Source: Lachnospiraceae bacterium (lineage in GTDB: Bacteria > Bacillota > Clostridia > Lachnospirales > Lachnospiraceae). Taken from it: a stretch of DNA of 6,134 bases. The notes under the pieces were generated by a model that did not search any database, had not been told where the DNA came from, and saw nothing but the letters and a program-made list of their open reading frames with translations. The position numbers and the translations under genes are program-made. Position 1 is the stretch's first letter. Each line of letters opens with the position of its first letter. Positions 1 to 6,134 of the stretch are shown here, in pieces. The stretch is from NCBI GenBank assembly GCA_003535955.1, contig DPZM01000085.1:1-6134 (forward strand), given 5' to 3'.

Positions 1-1083
1 CTTTATCTTCGGAAGTTCCCTGTCCCTACAGAGAACATCGCCCGATTCGCAGATGTTTCCGCACACGGTTACCTTCTCCGTTCTGCCCTTTACTCTTTTT
101 ACAACCTTGCCTTCCGATATCACCTCTATATCATGCCAGGAATCATACATGGATGGGCGCACCAGAACATTCATGCCCACATCCGTTCCTATGTATTTAA
201 CCCCGGAGTTCTGCTTGACGGCATTAACGCGTCCTAACAGCACGCCTCCTTCGGCCACGCAGTACCTTCCCGGCTCACTCTTAAAGAGGGGCGCACAACC
301 GTATTCCCTTACGAAGGCATCCAGCTTAACCGTAAATTCTCTTGAAAAGGTTTCCATATCGAACTCTGCTTCATCATCGAGCTTATGATAGGGAATACCG
401 TATCCTCCTCCAAAGTCAATGAATTCAAGATTCTCAAACCTCATCGCTATCCTGAGAAGATTGTCAACAGCCGCAAGAAAAGGAGCTGTATCCATATACT
501 GCGACCCAACATGCTGGTTTATCCCGACTATCTTAAGATCGTATTTCTTCGCCGTTTCAAATATACCGTCTATATCCTCTTCCGCTATACCGAACTTGGT
601 CTTTTTACCCGCGGTAACCACCTTCTCATGATGACCCGCTCCAACTCCCGGATTGATCCTGACGGCACATCTTCCGCCGGGACACATCCTGCCAAACCTG
701 TCAAGCTGATCAAGTGAATCAAGAGAGATCATTATATTATTGTCAATGGCAAACCGCATCTCTTCAGACGATACATTGTTTGGCACATAAAAGATCCTGT
801 CCGGCGAAAAACCGGCCGCTAGCAGCATCCTCATCTCTCCCTCACTCATTGCGTCGGCATTGACACCCACAGAATTTGCGATCCTCAGTATTTCAAGATT
901 TGTATTTGTCTTGCACGAGTAATTGGCCCTGTAGGGGTATTTTTTTATCACACCCGCAACTCTTAACATCCTGTCCCTGATGATATCTTCGTTGTAAACA
1001 TAAAGGGGCGTCCCGTATTTTCCCGCGATCTCCTCAGGATCATTTCCTTTGAAAAAATCCACATTTTCGATAAATGATCTCAT
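1..1083 (-). CDS. lysA: Diaminopimelate decarboxylase, C-terminal end cut off by window edge
   Basis: PLP-dependent fold-type III enzyme that decarboxylates meso-diaminopimelate to L-lysine, the last step of lysine synthesis in the cytosol. The frame is open from ATG (1083-1081) to base 1, giving 361 residues with no stop; the family is usually about 420, so some 60 residues are missing. Visible motifs: PLP Schiff-base lysine K58 in YSCKTN; GHHEKVVTAG then KFGI near 150-166; HVGSQ (H191); glycine-rich GGGYG at 225-229 (phosphate binding); EPGR at 270-273; and CESGD at 345-349, whose Cys reaches the partner subunit's active site in the dimer. CESGD separates DAP decarboxylase from most ornithine/arginine-type relatives. 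A GGGAGG sits 6 nt before the ATG. It follows the TPR/MORN gene by 35 nt and is probably co-transcribed with it. Threonine after K58, where alanine is common, is a mild oddity. Confidence 0.94.
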   Translation of the reverse strand, partial: MRSFIENVDFFKGNDPEEIAGKYGTPLYVYNEDIIRDRMLRVAGVIKKYPYRANYSCKTNTNLEILRIANSVGVNADAMSEGEMRMLLAAGFSPDRIFYVPNNVSSEEMRFAIDNNIMISLDSLDQLDRFGRMCPGGRCAVRINPGVGAGHHEKVVTAGKKTKFGIAEEDIDGIFETAKKYDLKIVGINQHVGSQYMDTAPFLAAVDNLLRIAMRFENLEFIDFGGGYGIPYHKLDDEAEFDMETFSREFTVKLDAFVREYGCAPLFKSEPGRYCVAEGGVLLGRVNAVKQNSGVKYIGTDVGMNVLVRPSMYDSWHDIEVISEGKVVKRVKGRTEKVTVCGNICESGDVLCRDRELPKIK

Positions 1084-1089
1084 AACAAG

Positions 1090-1095
1090 CCTCCC
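1090..1095 (-). promoter_or_regulatory. Ribosome binding site of lysA
   Basis: GGGAGG on the minus strand, 6 nt before the ATG at 1083. This near-perfect Shine-Dalgarno sequence fixes the lysA start. It lies in the 35-nt gap after the TPR/MORN gene, the longest non-coding stretch in the window. No hairpin plus U-tract terminator is visible in that gap. Confidence 0.85.
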
Positions 1096-1118
1096 TCATA
1101 AATTCTTATTAAAAGCTC

Positions 1119-2288
1119 TTAATCGCCGATAAATCCCTCCACGCCTCTTAATGATCCGTCTGATGTAAGATTACTCTTTCCATCGCTTGACTTGGCAATA
1201 ATGTATTGGCCCTTAACTCCGGAATCCTCGTCGCTTATCTTCTTTGCCACTCCGTTTTCTGATGTATAGCTATAGCTTACAGCACCTCCGCTTTTTTGTG
1301 TACCCTCAAGCCTCATCGTACCGTTCTCAAGACCGTCCGTGTAATTACCCTTTATAACCTGCTTGCTTAAACCCGACGGTCCGATCTTATCCTTATAATA
1401 ATTCGATGTCGATGTTCCTTCGCCGTTTGGCTTATCGTCACTCCACTCTCCTTCATACACGAAAGAGCCTATGGCAGATGACTCTGCATATACTGCCCTC
1501 ATAAGTATCCCGTGGCCGTTGCGCTTATCGCCGGAAAAATCACCGTAATAATAATAACCGTCCCTGTACACGGCGATACCCTTGCCCTCGCGTATTCCTT
1601 CGGGTGTTTTGGTCCCGTAATAGAATGAATTCTCACCGATCACCTCGTCTGCAAAATCGGTAAATTCCTCAGTCCGCATCATATCCTTGACGGCATCAAG
1701 ATCCTCACCTTCGAAGCATTCATACAGCTTCTGCAATGTAGATGCGTGCTCCTGTTCGATCGCGGCCCGCTCCGCTTCCTCTGCAGCCTTTGCTTCCTCC
1801 TCGGCCCTTATCCTTGCACGCTCTTCCTCGACAGCTTCGATCTTCTGTCTCATTGAATCATCACCGGTATTATCGAATCCGGTCTGCAATGAAGCCAGCA
1901 TGTTGTCCTCATCATCCAGGCTTTCATAGATATTGGCTATCCCCCAGTAGGGACTCTTGTTGGTCTTGTTATATAGCAGGGATTTCTGGTAATAATCAAC
2001 CGCCTCGGATGAATTCTCGCTTCCTTCGGCAAGTTTGATATAGGCATATGATATAGCGTTTTTTATCTCTTCACTCTCAGGCTCGTAATTTAATGCATCA
2101 TCATAGTATGAAATTGCCGTGGCATAATCACCCGAATCCATGTATTTACTGCCGGTTACAAGAAGATCTGCCAGCTTATTGGCCTCGGACGAATTACTTA
2201 CACCGTAATAAACACCCATTATTATGGCTATGACTATAACGATCGCAGTGGCTATCGCCATCACAAGCCTTGCATTTTTAGTATTCAC
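1119..2288 (-). CDS. Membrane-anchored TPR and MORN-like repeat protein, function unknown
   Basis: 389 residues. It starts with GTG at 2288-2286, supported by GGAGG 7 nt upstream and a 4-nt GTGA overlap with the ung stop. Domain order: a short basic N-terminus (K4, R7); one membrane helix at about 8-30 with no lipobox Cys, so a signal anchor with the rest outside is likely; two to three TPR-like helical pairs at about 39-140 (GDYATAISYYDDALNYEP is a good TPR core); a charged Glu/Ala/Arg helix, probably coiled coil, at about 146-182; a linker; then about four degenerate MORN-type repeats at 222-328, with cores YYGDFSGDKRNGHG, YEGEWSDDKPNGEG and IKGNYTDGLENG; and a Ser/Gly-rich tail. TPRs usually mediate protein contacts. 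MORN repeats form beta-hairpins with structural or lipid/protein-binding roles. The gene is real, but its function cannot be named. A cell-envelope scaffold role is inference from architecture only. Confidence 0.82.
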   Translation of the reverse strand: MNTKNARLVMAIATAIVIVIAIIMGVYYGVSNSSEANKLADLLVTGSKYMDSGDYATAISYYDDALNYEPESEEIKNAISYAYIKLAEGSENSSEAVDYYQKSLLYNKTNKSPYWGIANIYESLDDEDNMLASLQTGFDNTGDDSMRQKIEAVEEERARIRAEEEAKAAEEAERAAIEQEHASTLQKLYECFEGEDLDAVKDMMRTEEFTDFADEVIGENSFYYGTKTPEGIREGKGIAVYRDGYYYYGDFSGDKRNGHGILMRAVYAESSAIGSFVYEGEWSDDKPNGEGTSTSNYYKDKIGPSGLSKQVIKGNYTDGLENGTMRLEGTQKSGGAVSYSYTSENGVAKKISDEDSGVKGQYIIAKSSDGKSNLTSDGSLRGVEGFIGD

Positions 2289-2977
2289 TGTCTATCCTCC
2301 ACCCCCGGACTTTCTATCTGCCAGTCTATGGGCTCGATCCCGTTCTGCTTCAGGAACTCATTTGCCTTTGAAAAGTGCCGGCATCCGAAGAATCCCCGGT
2401 AAGCCGACAGGGGACTGGGGTGCGGGGCCGTAAGCACAAGCTGTTTCTTATTGTTAAGCATGCTCTTCTTGGCCTGCGCAGGCTTCCCCCACAGCATATA
2501 TACAATCGGCCTGTCCTCCTCATTAAGGGCCCTTATTGCGGCATCGGTGAATTCCTCCCATCCGATATCCTTATGGGAATTGGCTGCGTGAGCCCTGACC
2601 GTCAGCACGGTATTCAAAAGCAGGACCCCCTGCCTGGCCCATTTCTCAAGATATCCGTTATCCGGGATATAACAGCCAAGATCATCATGAAGTTCCTTGT
2701 ATATATTAACAAGTGACGGTGGAATATCAATACCGGGTTTTACCGAAAAAGACAGTCCGTGTGCCTGTCCCGGCTCATGATAAGGATCCTGTCCGAGAAT
2801 AAGAACCTTTACTTCGCTTAGAGGTGTTAAGGCAAATGCATTGAAAATATCATCTGCAGGCGGATAAACAACCCCCTGCGTATATTCCCTTCTTACCGTT
2901 TCATACAGCCTTCTGTAATAAGGTTTGGAGAACTCGGCCCGTAGCGGTTTAAGCCAGTCATTATCTATTGCTGCCAT
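2285..2977 (-). CDS. ung: Uracil-DNA glycosylase, family 1
   Basis: Cytosolic base-excision repair enzyme that removes uracil from DNA after cytosine deamination or dUMP misincorporation. 230 residues, normal for the family. Diagnostic motifs are all present: GQDPYH at 62-67 with the water-activating D64; HGLSFSV at 73-79; the PPSLVNIYKEL segment at 86-96; LLLN at 119-122, with N122 the uracil-reading Asn; and HPSPLSAYRGFFG at 186-198 with catalytic H186 and the DNA-intercalating Leu loop. The ATG shares one base with the hisF stop (TAATG) and the stop overlaps the next gene's GTG (GTGA), so both junctions suggest translational coupling. The best Shine-Dalgarno candidate is a weak GGTGA about 7 nt upstream, inside hisF. 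Nothing suggests loss of function. Confidence 0.98.
   Translation of the reverse strand: MAAIDNDWLKPLRAEFSKPYYRRLYETVRREYTQGVVYPPADDIFNAFALTPLSEVKVLILGQDPYHEPGQAHGLSFSVKPGIDIPPSLVNIYKELHDDLGCYIPDNGYLEKWARQGVLLLNTVLTVRAHAANSHKDIGWEEFTDAAIRALNEEDRPIVYMLWGKPAQAKKSMLNNKKQLVLTAPHPSPLSAYRGFFGCRHFSKANEFLKQNGIEPIDWQIESPGVEDRQ
2296..2300 (-). promoter_or_regulatory. Ribosome binding site for the GTG start of the TPR/MORN gene
   Basis: GGAGG on the minus strand, inside the last codons of ung and 7 nt before the GTG at 2288. It decides the start: the next in-frame ATG (codon 10) lies inside the membrane helix and would remove the basic residues before it. Confidence 0.82.
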
Positions 2978-3738
2978 TATAATCTCACCGGTACTCCCTT
3001 CCCTTTTAAATACTCTTTAAGATCGGTAATATCAAGCTCCCTGTAGTGGAACAGGGATGCCGCCAGTGCGGCATCAGCCTTGCCGTCCGTGAGGGCTTCA
3101 TAAAAATGCTCCATACTGCCGGCTCCGCCGGAAGCGATAACAGGTATGTCAACATTTTCCGATATGGTCCTTGTAAGTTCTATATCATAACCGTTTTTGG
3201 TTCCGTCGCAGTCCATACTTGTGAGCAGGATCTCACCTGCACCCAGCCTGCATGCCTTCATGGCCCACTCCACGGCATCAATGCCCATATCTATCCTTCC
3301 GCCGTTCTTGAATATATTAAAGCCCTTGCCGTCTGCCCTGCGTTTTGCATCTATCGCCACAACAACGCACTGGCTTCCGAACTTGTCCGCAGCCCTTGAG
3401 ATAAGATCGGGATCCATTATTGCGGCCGAATTCACGGCAACCTTATCGGCTCCCTCCCTGAGTATCATCCTGAAATCATCAACGCTTCTTATACCGCCGC
3501 CGACGGTGAAGGGAATAAATATAGTTTCCGCGATCTTTCTCACAAGCTCCGTCTTTATGTTTCTGGCATCCGAAGATGCGGTAATATCGAGAAAAACAAG
3601 CTCGTCGGCACCGGATGCATCATAAAGCCTGCTCACCTCTATCGGATCGCCGGCATCCCTTAAATTAACAAAGTTGGTTCCCTTGACCACCCTTCCGTTA
3701 TTTACGTCCAGGCAGGGAATTATCCTCTTGGTGTACAT
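2977..3738 (-). CDS. hisF: Imidazole glycerol phosphate synthase, cyclase subunit HisF
   Basis: With ammonia passed from HisH, it converts PRFAR to imidazole glycerol phosphate and AICAR, the fifth step of histidine synthesis and a link to purine synthesis. 253 residues, full length for this (beta/alpha)8 barrel. Visible: PCLDV with catalytic D11; the first phosphate-binding loop VGGGIRS at 79-85; AIDAK with catalytic D130; TSMDCDGTKNGYD at 173-185 including D176; and the second phosphate loop ASGGAGS at 202-208. D11 and D130 fall at the numbering of well-studied HisF proteins. The start is ATG with GGAG 6 nt upstream, 13 nt after hisH. HisF-like proteins also occur in some surface-sugar clusters, but no sugar genes are seen here, so the histidine role is favoured. 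hisA, hisI and other his genes are absent from the window. Confidence 0.98.
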   Translation of the reverse strand: MYTKRIIPCLDVNNGRVVKGTNFVNLRDAGDPIEVSRLYDASGADELVFLDITASSDARNIKTELVRKIAETIFIPFTVGGGIRSVDDFRMILREGADKVAVNSAAIMDPDLISRAADKFGSQCVVVAIDAKRRADGKGFNIFKNGGRIDMGIDAVEWAMKACRLGAGEILLTSMDCDGTKNGYDIELTRTISENVDIPVIASGGAGSMEHFYEALTDGKADAALAASLFHYRELDITDLKEYLKGKGVPVRL

Positions 3739-3744
3739 ATCCGT

Positions 3745-3748
3745 CTCC
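3745..3748 (-). promoter_or_regulatory. Ribosome binding site of hisF
   Basis: GGAG on the minus strand, in the 13-nt gap between hisH and hisF, with 6 nt to the ATG at 3738. It supports separate initiation on a shared transcript. Confidence 0.7.
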
Positions 3749-3751
3749 GTA

Positions 3752-4357
3752 TCAAATGTCGATAAAGTTTTTAAGTATCTTAAGGCCTACTTTTGAGGAT
3801 TTCTCCGGATGGAACTGGCAGGCAAAAATATTATCCTTCTCCACAGAAGCATGGATACAGGTATTGTATTCGGTTTCGGCCTTTACAACCTTCTCCTCTG
3901 CCGCCTTTAGATAATAAGAATGGACAAAGTAGACATACGCCCCTTCATCTATTCCCTTAAAGAGTCTTCCGTCGTTTTTCAGGTGAAGGGAATTCCAGCC
4001 CATATGCGGTATTTTCTCATATTCTCCCTTTGGTATCTTAAGTATATCCCCCTTAACAAGTGACAGGCCGGATACACCGGGAGCCTCCTGCGATGTTTCA
4101 AATATAAGCTGCAGACCGAGGCATATACCCAAAAAAGGAGTACCCCTTTTAACCACATCCTTGATCACTTCTTCAAGACCGTATCCCCTGATCCTGTTCA
4201 TGGCATCACCGAAAGCACCGACTCCGGGCAGAATGACTTTGTCTGCCTTAACTATGATCTCGGGATCCCTTGTAAGTACAGTGTCTGCGCCCAGATACAT
4301 AAGTGCCTTCTCCACGCTCTTTATATTGCCGGCATCATAATCAATTATTGCTATCAT
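3752..4357 (-). CDS. hisH: Imidazole glycerol phosphate synthase, glutaminase subunit HisH
   Basis: Class I glutamine amidotransferase that hydrolyses glutamine and channels ammonia into the HisF barrel. 201 residues, full length. The catalytic triad is visible: C79 in GICLGLQLIF, with H183 and E185 in QFHPEKSS. Other family landmarks are the N-terminal IIDYDAGN at 4-11, the oxyanion-region PGVGAFGDAM at 44-53, PHMGWN at 117-122 and YFVHSYY at 143-149. The ATG follows the stop of the large charged membrane protein by 9 nt. The Shine-Dalgarno is weak (AGAG close by, GAGG about 14 nt upstream in the preceding gene's end), so initiation may depend on coupling. Pairing with hisF immediately downstream fits the 1:1 heterodimer. 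Confidence 0.98.
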   Translation of the reverse strand: MIAIIDYDAGNIKSVEKALMYLGADTVLTRDPEIIVKADKVILPGVGAFGDAMNRIRGYGLEEVIKDVVKRGTPFLGICLGLQLIFETSQEAPGVSGLSLVKGDILKIPKGEYEKIPHMGWNSLHLKNDGRLFKGIDEGAYVYFVHSYYLKAAEEKVVKAETEYNTCIHASVEKDNIFACQFHPEKSSKVGLKILKNFIDI

Positions 4358-4366
4358 CTTAATTCT

Positions 4367-6134
4367 CTAGTCCTCTATTTCTGATTCCTCACCCTCGATC
4401 ACGGGATTCACTACCGTATCCTCAGGTTCCGAAACTGTTTCCTCCGTCTCCCCGGTAACGTCTGTCGGTGACTCAAGATAATCATGCAGTGCCCATGTAT
4501 AGGTCTGCGAATCATTGATCGTCAAGAAGGTTCTGGCCTGTCCCGGTGATAAGGAAAATGTGCGGGTAAGCTCTGAGTTTATCTCGTTTTCATACTCGTT
4601 AAACTGTGCGGATATTCCCAGTCTTGCCGCATTCTCACGCTGTTCATCAGCCTCTCCGAGTCCCTGGATGAGAGCATTTAACGCATCTATCTTCATTCCA
4701 AGCTTAAGATAGTTCCTGTACGAGCGTAACCTCTGTTCAAGCTTATAGAGTATAAAGCTCTTATCATAAAGCTCCTGCTGCTCATCATTAAGCCTGTGGC
4801 CGGTAAGAGCCATATATGATGCCTGATAGTTGCCTTCATCGAATGCCGCGTACGCATCGCCCATATCTGTATAATAGGGTACAACCATAGCTGCCATACC
4901 GATAAGAATACCCACCGACAGAGCCGACAGCATAATAAGTGTAACCTTCTTCTTGGGAAGTCTTGGCATCTTAAACAGTTCAGGATCCCTTGGCTTCTTT
5001 TCTTTCTTGGGCTTTTCCTTTTTGGGCTTTTTCTCTTTCTTGGGTTTTTCCTTCCCCCGCTTCTTCTCCTTCCCCCGCTTCTTTTCCTTCTTTTCCTTCT
5101 TTTTCTTCTTGCCACCCTCGTCCTCGGCGCCCATTTCCTTAAGTATCTGCTCGTTATCGACAGCGCCCGCCGCAGCTATATCCTTGGCTGTTTCTTCTGC
5201 AAATACATTGGGAAGCTCTTCATCGTTCTCTCCCGGAACTTCGGTCAGGGCATCAATAACCCGTGCGAAAAAGCCTTTCTTGGGCTTCTTTCTTGAAGCG
5301 GCTTCATCCCCTTTCTCAACAACCTCAAGATCAACACCCTCATATTCGGGAATATCATTGAATTCCATTCCTGCGAGTGCCTGATCCATATCAGCCTTAA
5401 GCGCGGCTTCTTCAGGAGTAAGTTCTTCTTCTGTCTTGACCTCAAGTTCAGGATCGGATGTACCCTTCTTCCTGTTCTTCCTCTCTTCCTTCTCCCTGCG
5501 TTTTCTTTCTTTTTCCGCTTCCTTTGCAGCCTTTTTGGCTTCTTTGGCCTTCTTTCTTTTTTCGGCGGGGGTTAATTCTTCCTCATCTTCTCCTTCGTCA
5601 TCAGTTATATCCAAGAGGTTTGGAAGTTCTTCATCGGCTTTATTAAGTACCCCCGGATCAACAGCTTCGAAATTATCGTTTTTATCCAACAGATCCCCGA
5701 TCTCAGATATCTCGCTATCATCGGAATCAGCGATCAGGTCACCAAGGTCAGCCTCCTCACCGGCTGCAGCCGATGCAGGATCACCCATATCCTCAATGGA
5801 TTTAAGGAGAGAATCGATCTCATCCTCTGTCATGATCTCATCGGACCCGGCAGCTCCTGTGTCGGATCTATCGGATTCTTCGCCGCCACTTTCTTCGGCC
5901 GGAGCAGTCACTTCATTTATAAAGTCGGCGATCTCGGCTATCTCAGCCGAATTGCTCTCTATAGCAGTCTCATCTACGATAGAATCCACAAGGCCAATAT
6001 CGTCCATGGGATTTTCATCCGCAGATTGGGCTTCATCCTCTGTTTCAGGTGTCTCTTCAACCGGCGGGATTTCTTCTTCCGTTGCCGGAATTTCTTCAGA
6101 GGACAGAATCTCTTCTTCCGCTACAGGTACCTCT
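4367..6134 (-). CDS. Large acidic/lysine-rich single-pass membrane protein, N-terminus beyond window
   Basis: Stop TAG at 4369-4367. The frame stays open through the right edge; an ATG at 6007 is internal, because the 42 codons before it encode the same Glu/Pro-rich sequence. Numbering from that Met: a Glu/Asp-rich region at 1-145 with short hydrophobic islands (EIADFI, MTEDEIDSLL, EIGDLL, DEELPNLL); an alternating Lys/Glu/Ala/Arg helix at about 147-182; a second acidic part with DEELPN repeated at 262-267; a lysine-rich repeat tract at 300-340; one membrane helix at about 355-378; a helical, TPR-like region at about 382-490 (GDAYAAFDEGNYQASYMAL); and an acidic Thr/Ser tail at 512-546. The strong positive charge before the helix predicts the charged N-terminal part in the cytosol and about 165 C-terminal residues outside. 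Not recognised as a named family. The gene is certain, the function unknown. No enzyme motif is seen. It ends 9 nt before hisH. Confidence 0.88.
   Translation of the reverse strand, partial: EVPVAEEEILSSEEIPATEEEIPPVEETPETEDEAQSADENPMDDIGLVDSIVDETAIESNSAEIAEIADFINEVTAPAEESGGEESDRSDTGAAGSDEIMTEDEIDSLLKSIEDMGDPASAAAGEEADLGDLIADSDDSEISEIGDLLDKNDNFEAVDPGVLNKADEELPNLLDITDDEGEDEEELTPAEKRKKAKEAKKAAKEAEKERKRREKEERKNRKKGTSDPELEVKTEEELTPEEAALKADMDQALAGMEFNDIPEYEGVDLEVVEKGDEAASRKKPKKGFFARVIDALTEVPGENDEELPNVFAEETAKDIAAAGAVDNEQILKEMGAEDEGGKKKKKEKKEKKRGKEKKRGKEKPKKEKKPKKEKPKKEKKPRDPELFKMPRLPKKKVTLIMLSALSVGILIGMAAMVVPYYTDMGDAYAAFDEGNYQASYMALTGHRLNDEQQELYDKSFILYKLEQRLRSYRNYLKLGMKIDALNALIQGLGEADEQRENAARLGISAQFNEYENEINSELTRTFSLSPGQARTFLTINDSQTYTWALHDYLESPTDVTGETEETVSEPEDTVVNPVIEGEESEIED
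4871..4945 (-). other. Predicted transmembrane helix of the large charged protein
   Basis: Encodes about 25 residues (355-379 from the internal Met), running from VTLIMLSALSVGIL to MVVPYY. They are uncharged and hydrophobic, directly after a PKKK stop-transfer-like basic cluster. It is the only hydrophobic segment of this length in the visible protein and divides the predicted cytosolic and external parts. Confidence 0.85.
4988..5110 (-). repeat. Lysine-rich coding repeat tract (KKRGKE / PKKEK units)
   Basis: An almost pure purine tract on the coding strand, encoding about 41 residues of Lys/Glu with Arg, Gly and Pro. Two adjacent 18-base units at 5050-5067 and 5068-5085 differ by one base and encode KKRGKE-type repeats. 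The neighbouring 4990-5049 holds imperfect 15- and 18-base units encoding PKKEK/KPKKEK. It sits just before the membrane helix. Units of three-base multiples keep the frame, so length could vary between strains without breaking the gene. Confidence 0.85.
5786..5833 (-). other. FliM-like EIDxLL short motif in the acidic region
   Basis: Encodes MTEDEIDSLLKSIEDM (residues 59-74 from the internal Met). Six of its first ten residues match LSQDEIDALL, the CheY-P-binding peptide at the N-terminus of FliM, also found in FliY. It is a short, probably amphipathic helix in otherwise disordered acidic sequence. The resemblance is visible; a binding function is only inferred. Confidence 0.4.

Noticed and set aside
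53..717. Overlapping plus-strand open frames of 70 to 111 codons.
   Set aside because: They lie opposite lysA, whose conserved motifs run unbroken through the whole region on the minus strand.
1084..1118. Possible terminator or promoter in the 35-nt gap before lysA.
   Set aside because: No stable hairpin with a U-tract is seen, and there is no paired -35/-10; the gap is mostly the lysA ribosome binding site.
2976..2981. Perfect TATAAT on the minus strand at the hisF/ung junction, as a possible -10 box for ung.
   Set aside because: It is built from the hisF stop and ung start codons. The hexamer at a 17-base spacing upstream is AGGGAA, not TTGACA-like, and the site would place the transcript start inside ung.
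3117..3132. GC-rich inverted repeat (ccggctccgccgg) as a regulatory hairpin.
   Set aside because: It encodes the conserved SGGAGS phosphate loop of HisF; the palindromic look comes from glycine codons.
4693..5115. Minus-strand 140-codon open frame rich in Arg and Lys, resembling a small basic protein.
   Set aside because: It is a shifted-frame shadow of the large charged membrane protein; the basic stretch comes from reading the same purine repeats out of frame.
4953..5384. Plus-strand open frame rich in Phe, Ser, Leu and Gly (FSFLGF repeats) resembling a hydrophobic repeat protein.
   Set aside because: It is the antisense shadow of the lysine-rich purine tract. It has no Shine-Dalgarno sequence, and the opposite frame has a coherent protein.
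6005..6007. ATG at 6007 as the start of the large charged protein.
   Set aside because: The same frame stays open to base 6134 with the same Glu/Pro-rich character, and no Shine-Dalgarno sequence precedes this ATG.

Overview
All six genes in this window lie on the minus strand and read right to left. They are tightly packed: the junctions are 9 nt, 13 nt, a 1-nt overlap, a 4-nt overlap and 35 nt. No stretch over 35 nt is non-coding, and I see no convincing terminator or promoter, so the simplest reading is part of one long transcription unit that enters at the right edge and leaves at the left edge.

In transcription order: (1) a long, very charged membrane protein whose start lies beyond the right edge; (2) hisH and (3) hisF, the glutaminase and cyclase subunits of imidazole glycerol phosphate synthase; (4) ung, family 1 uracil-DNA glycosylase; (5) a membrane-anchored protein with TPR-like and MORN-like repeats; (6) lysA, diaminopimelate decarboxylase, whose last part lies beyond the left edge.

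The organism looks like a member of the Firmicutes/Clostridia, possibly Lachnospiraceae. The hints are strong purine-rich GGAGG-type ribosome binding sites, frequent AGG/AGA and ATA codons at moderate GC, overlapping genes, and the style of the charged single-pass proteins. This is inference; no taxonomic marker is present.

Four genes are housekeeping functions: histidine synthesis (hisHF; the same reaction releases AICAR to purine synthesis), lysine/meso-diaminopimelate metabolism (lysA), and uracil removal from DNA (ung). The catalytic residues are visible in all four, so they should be active enzymes. The other two genes are not recognised as named families. Each has one predicted membrane helix and a TPR-like region predicted to lie outside the membrane. 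They are the only part of the window with unexplained biology. I see no mobile element, CRISPR array, RNA gene or defence system, and I do not think the window holds a clearly new system. The best leads are the FliM-like EIDxLL motif and lysine-rich repeat tract in the right-hand gene, and the TPR/MORN protein translationally coupled to ung.
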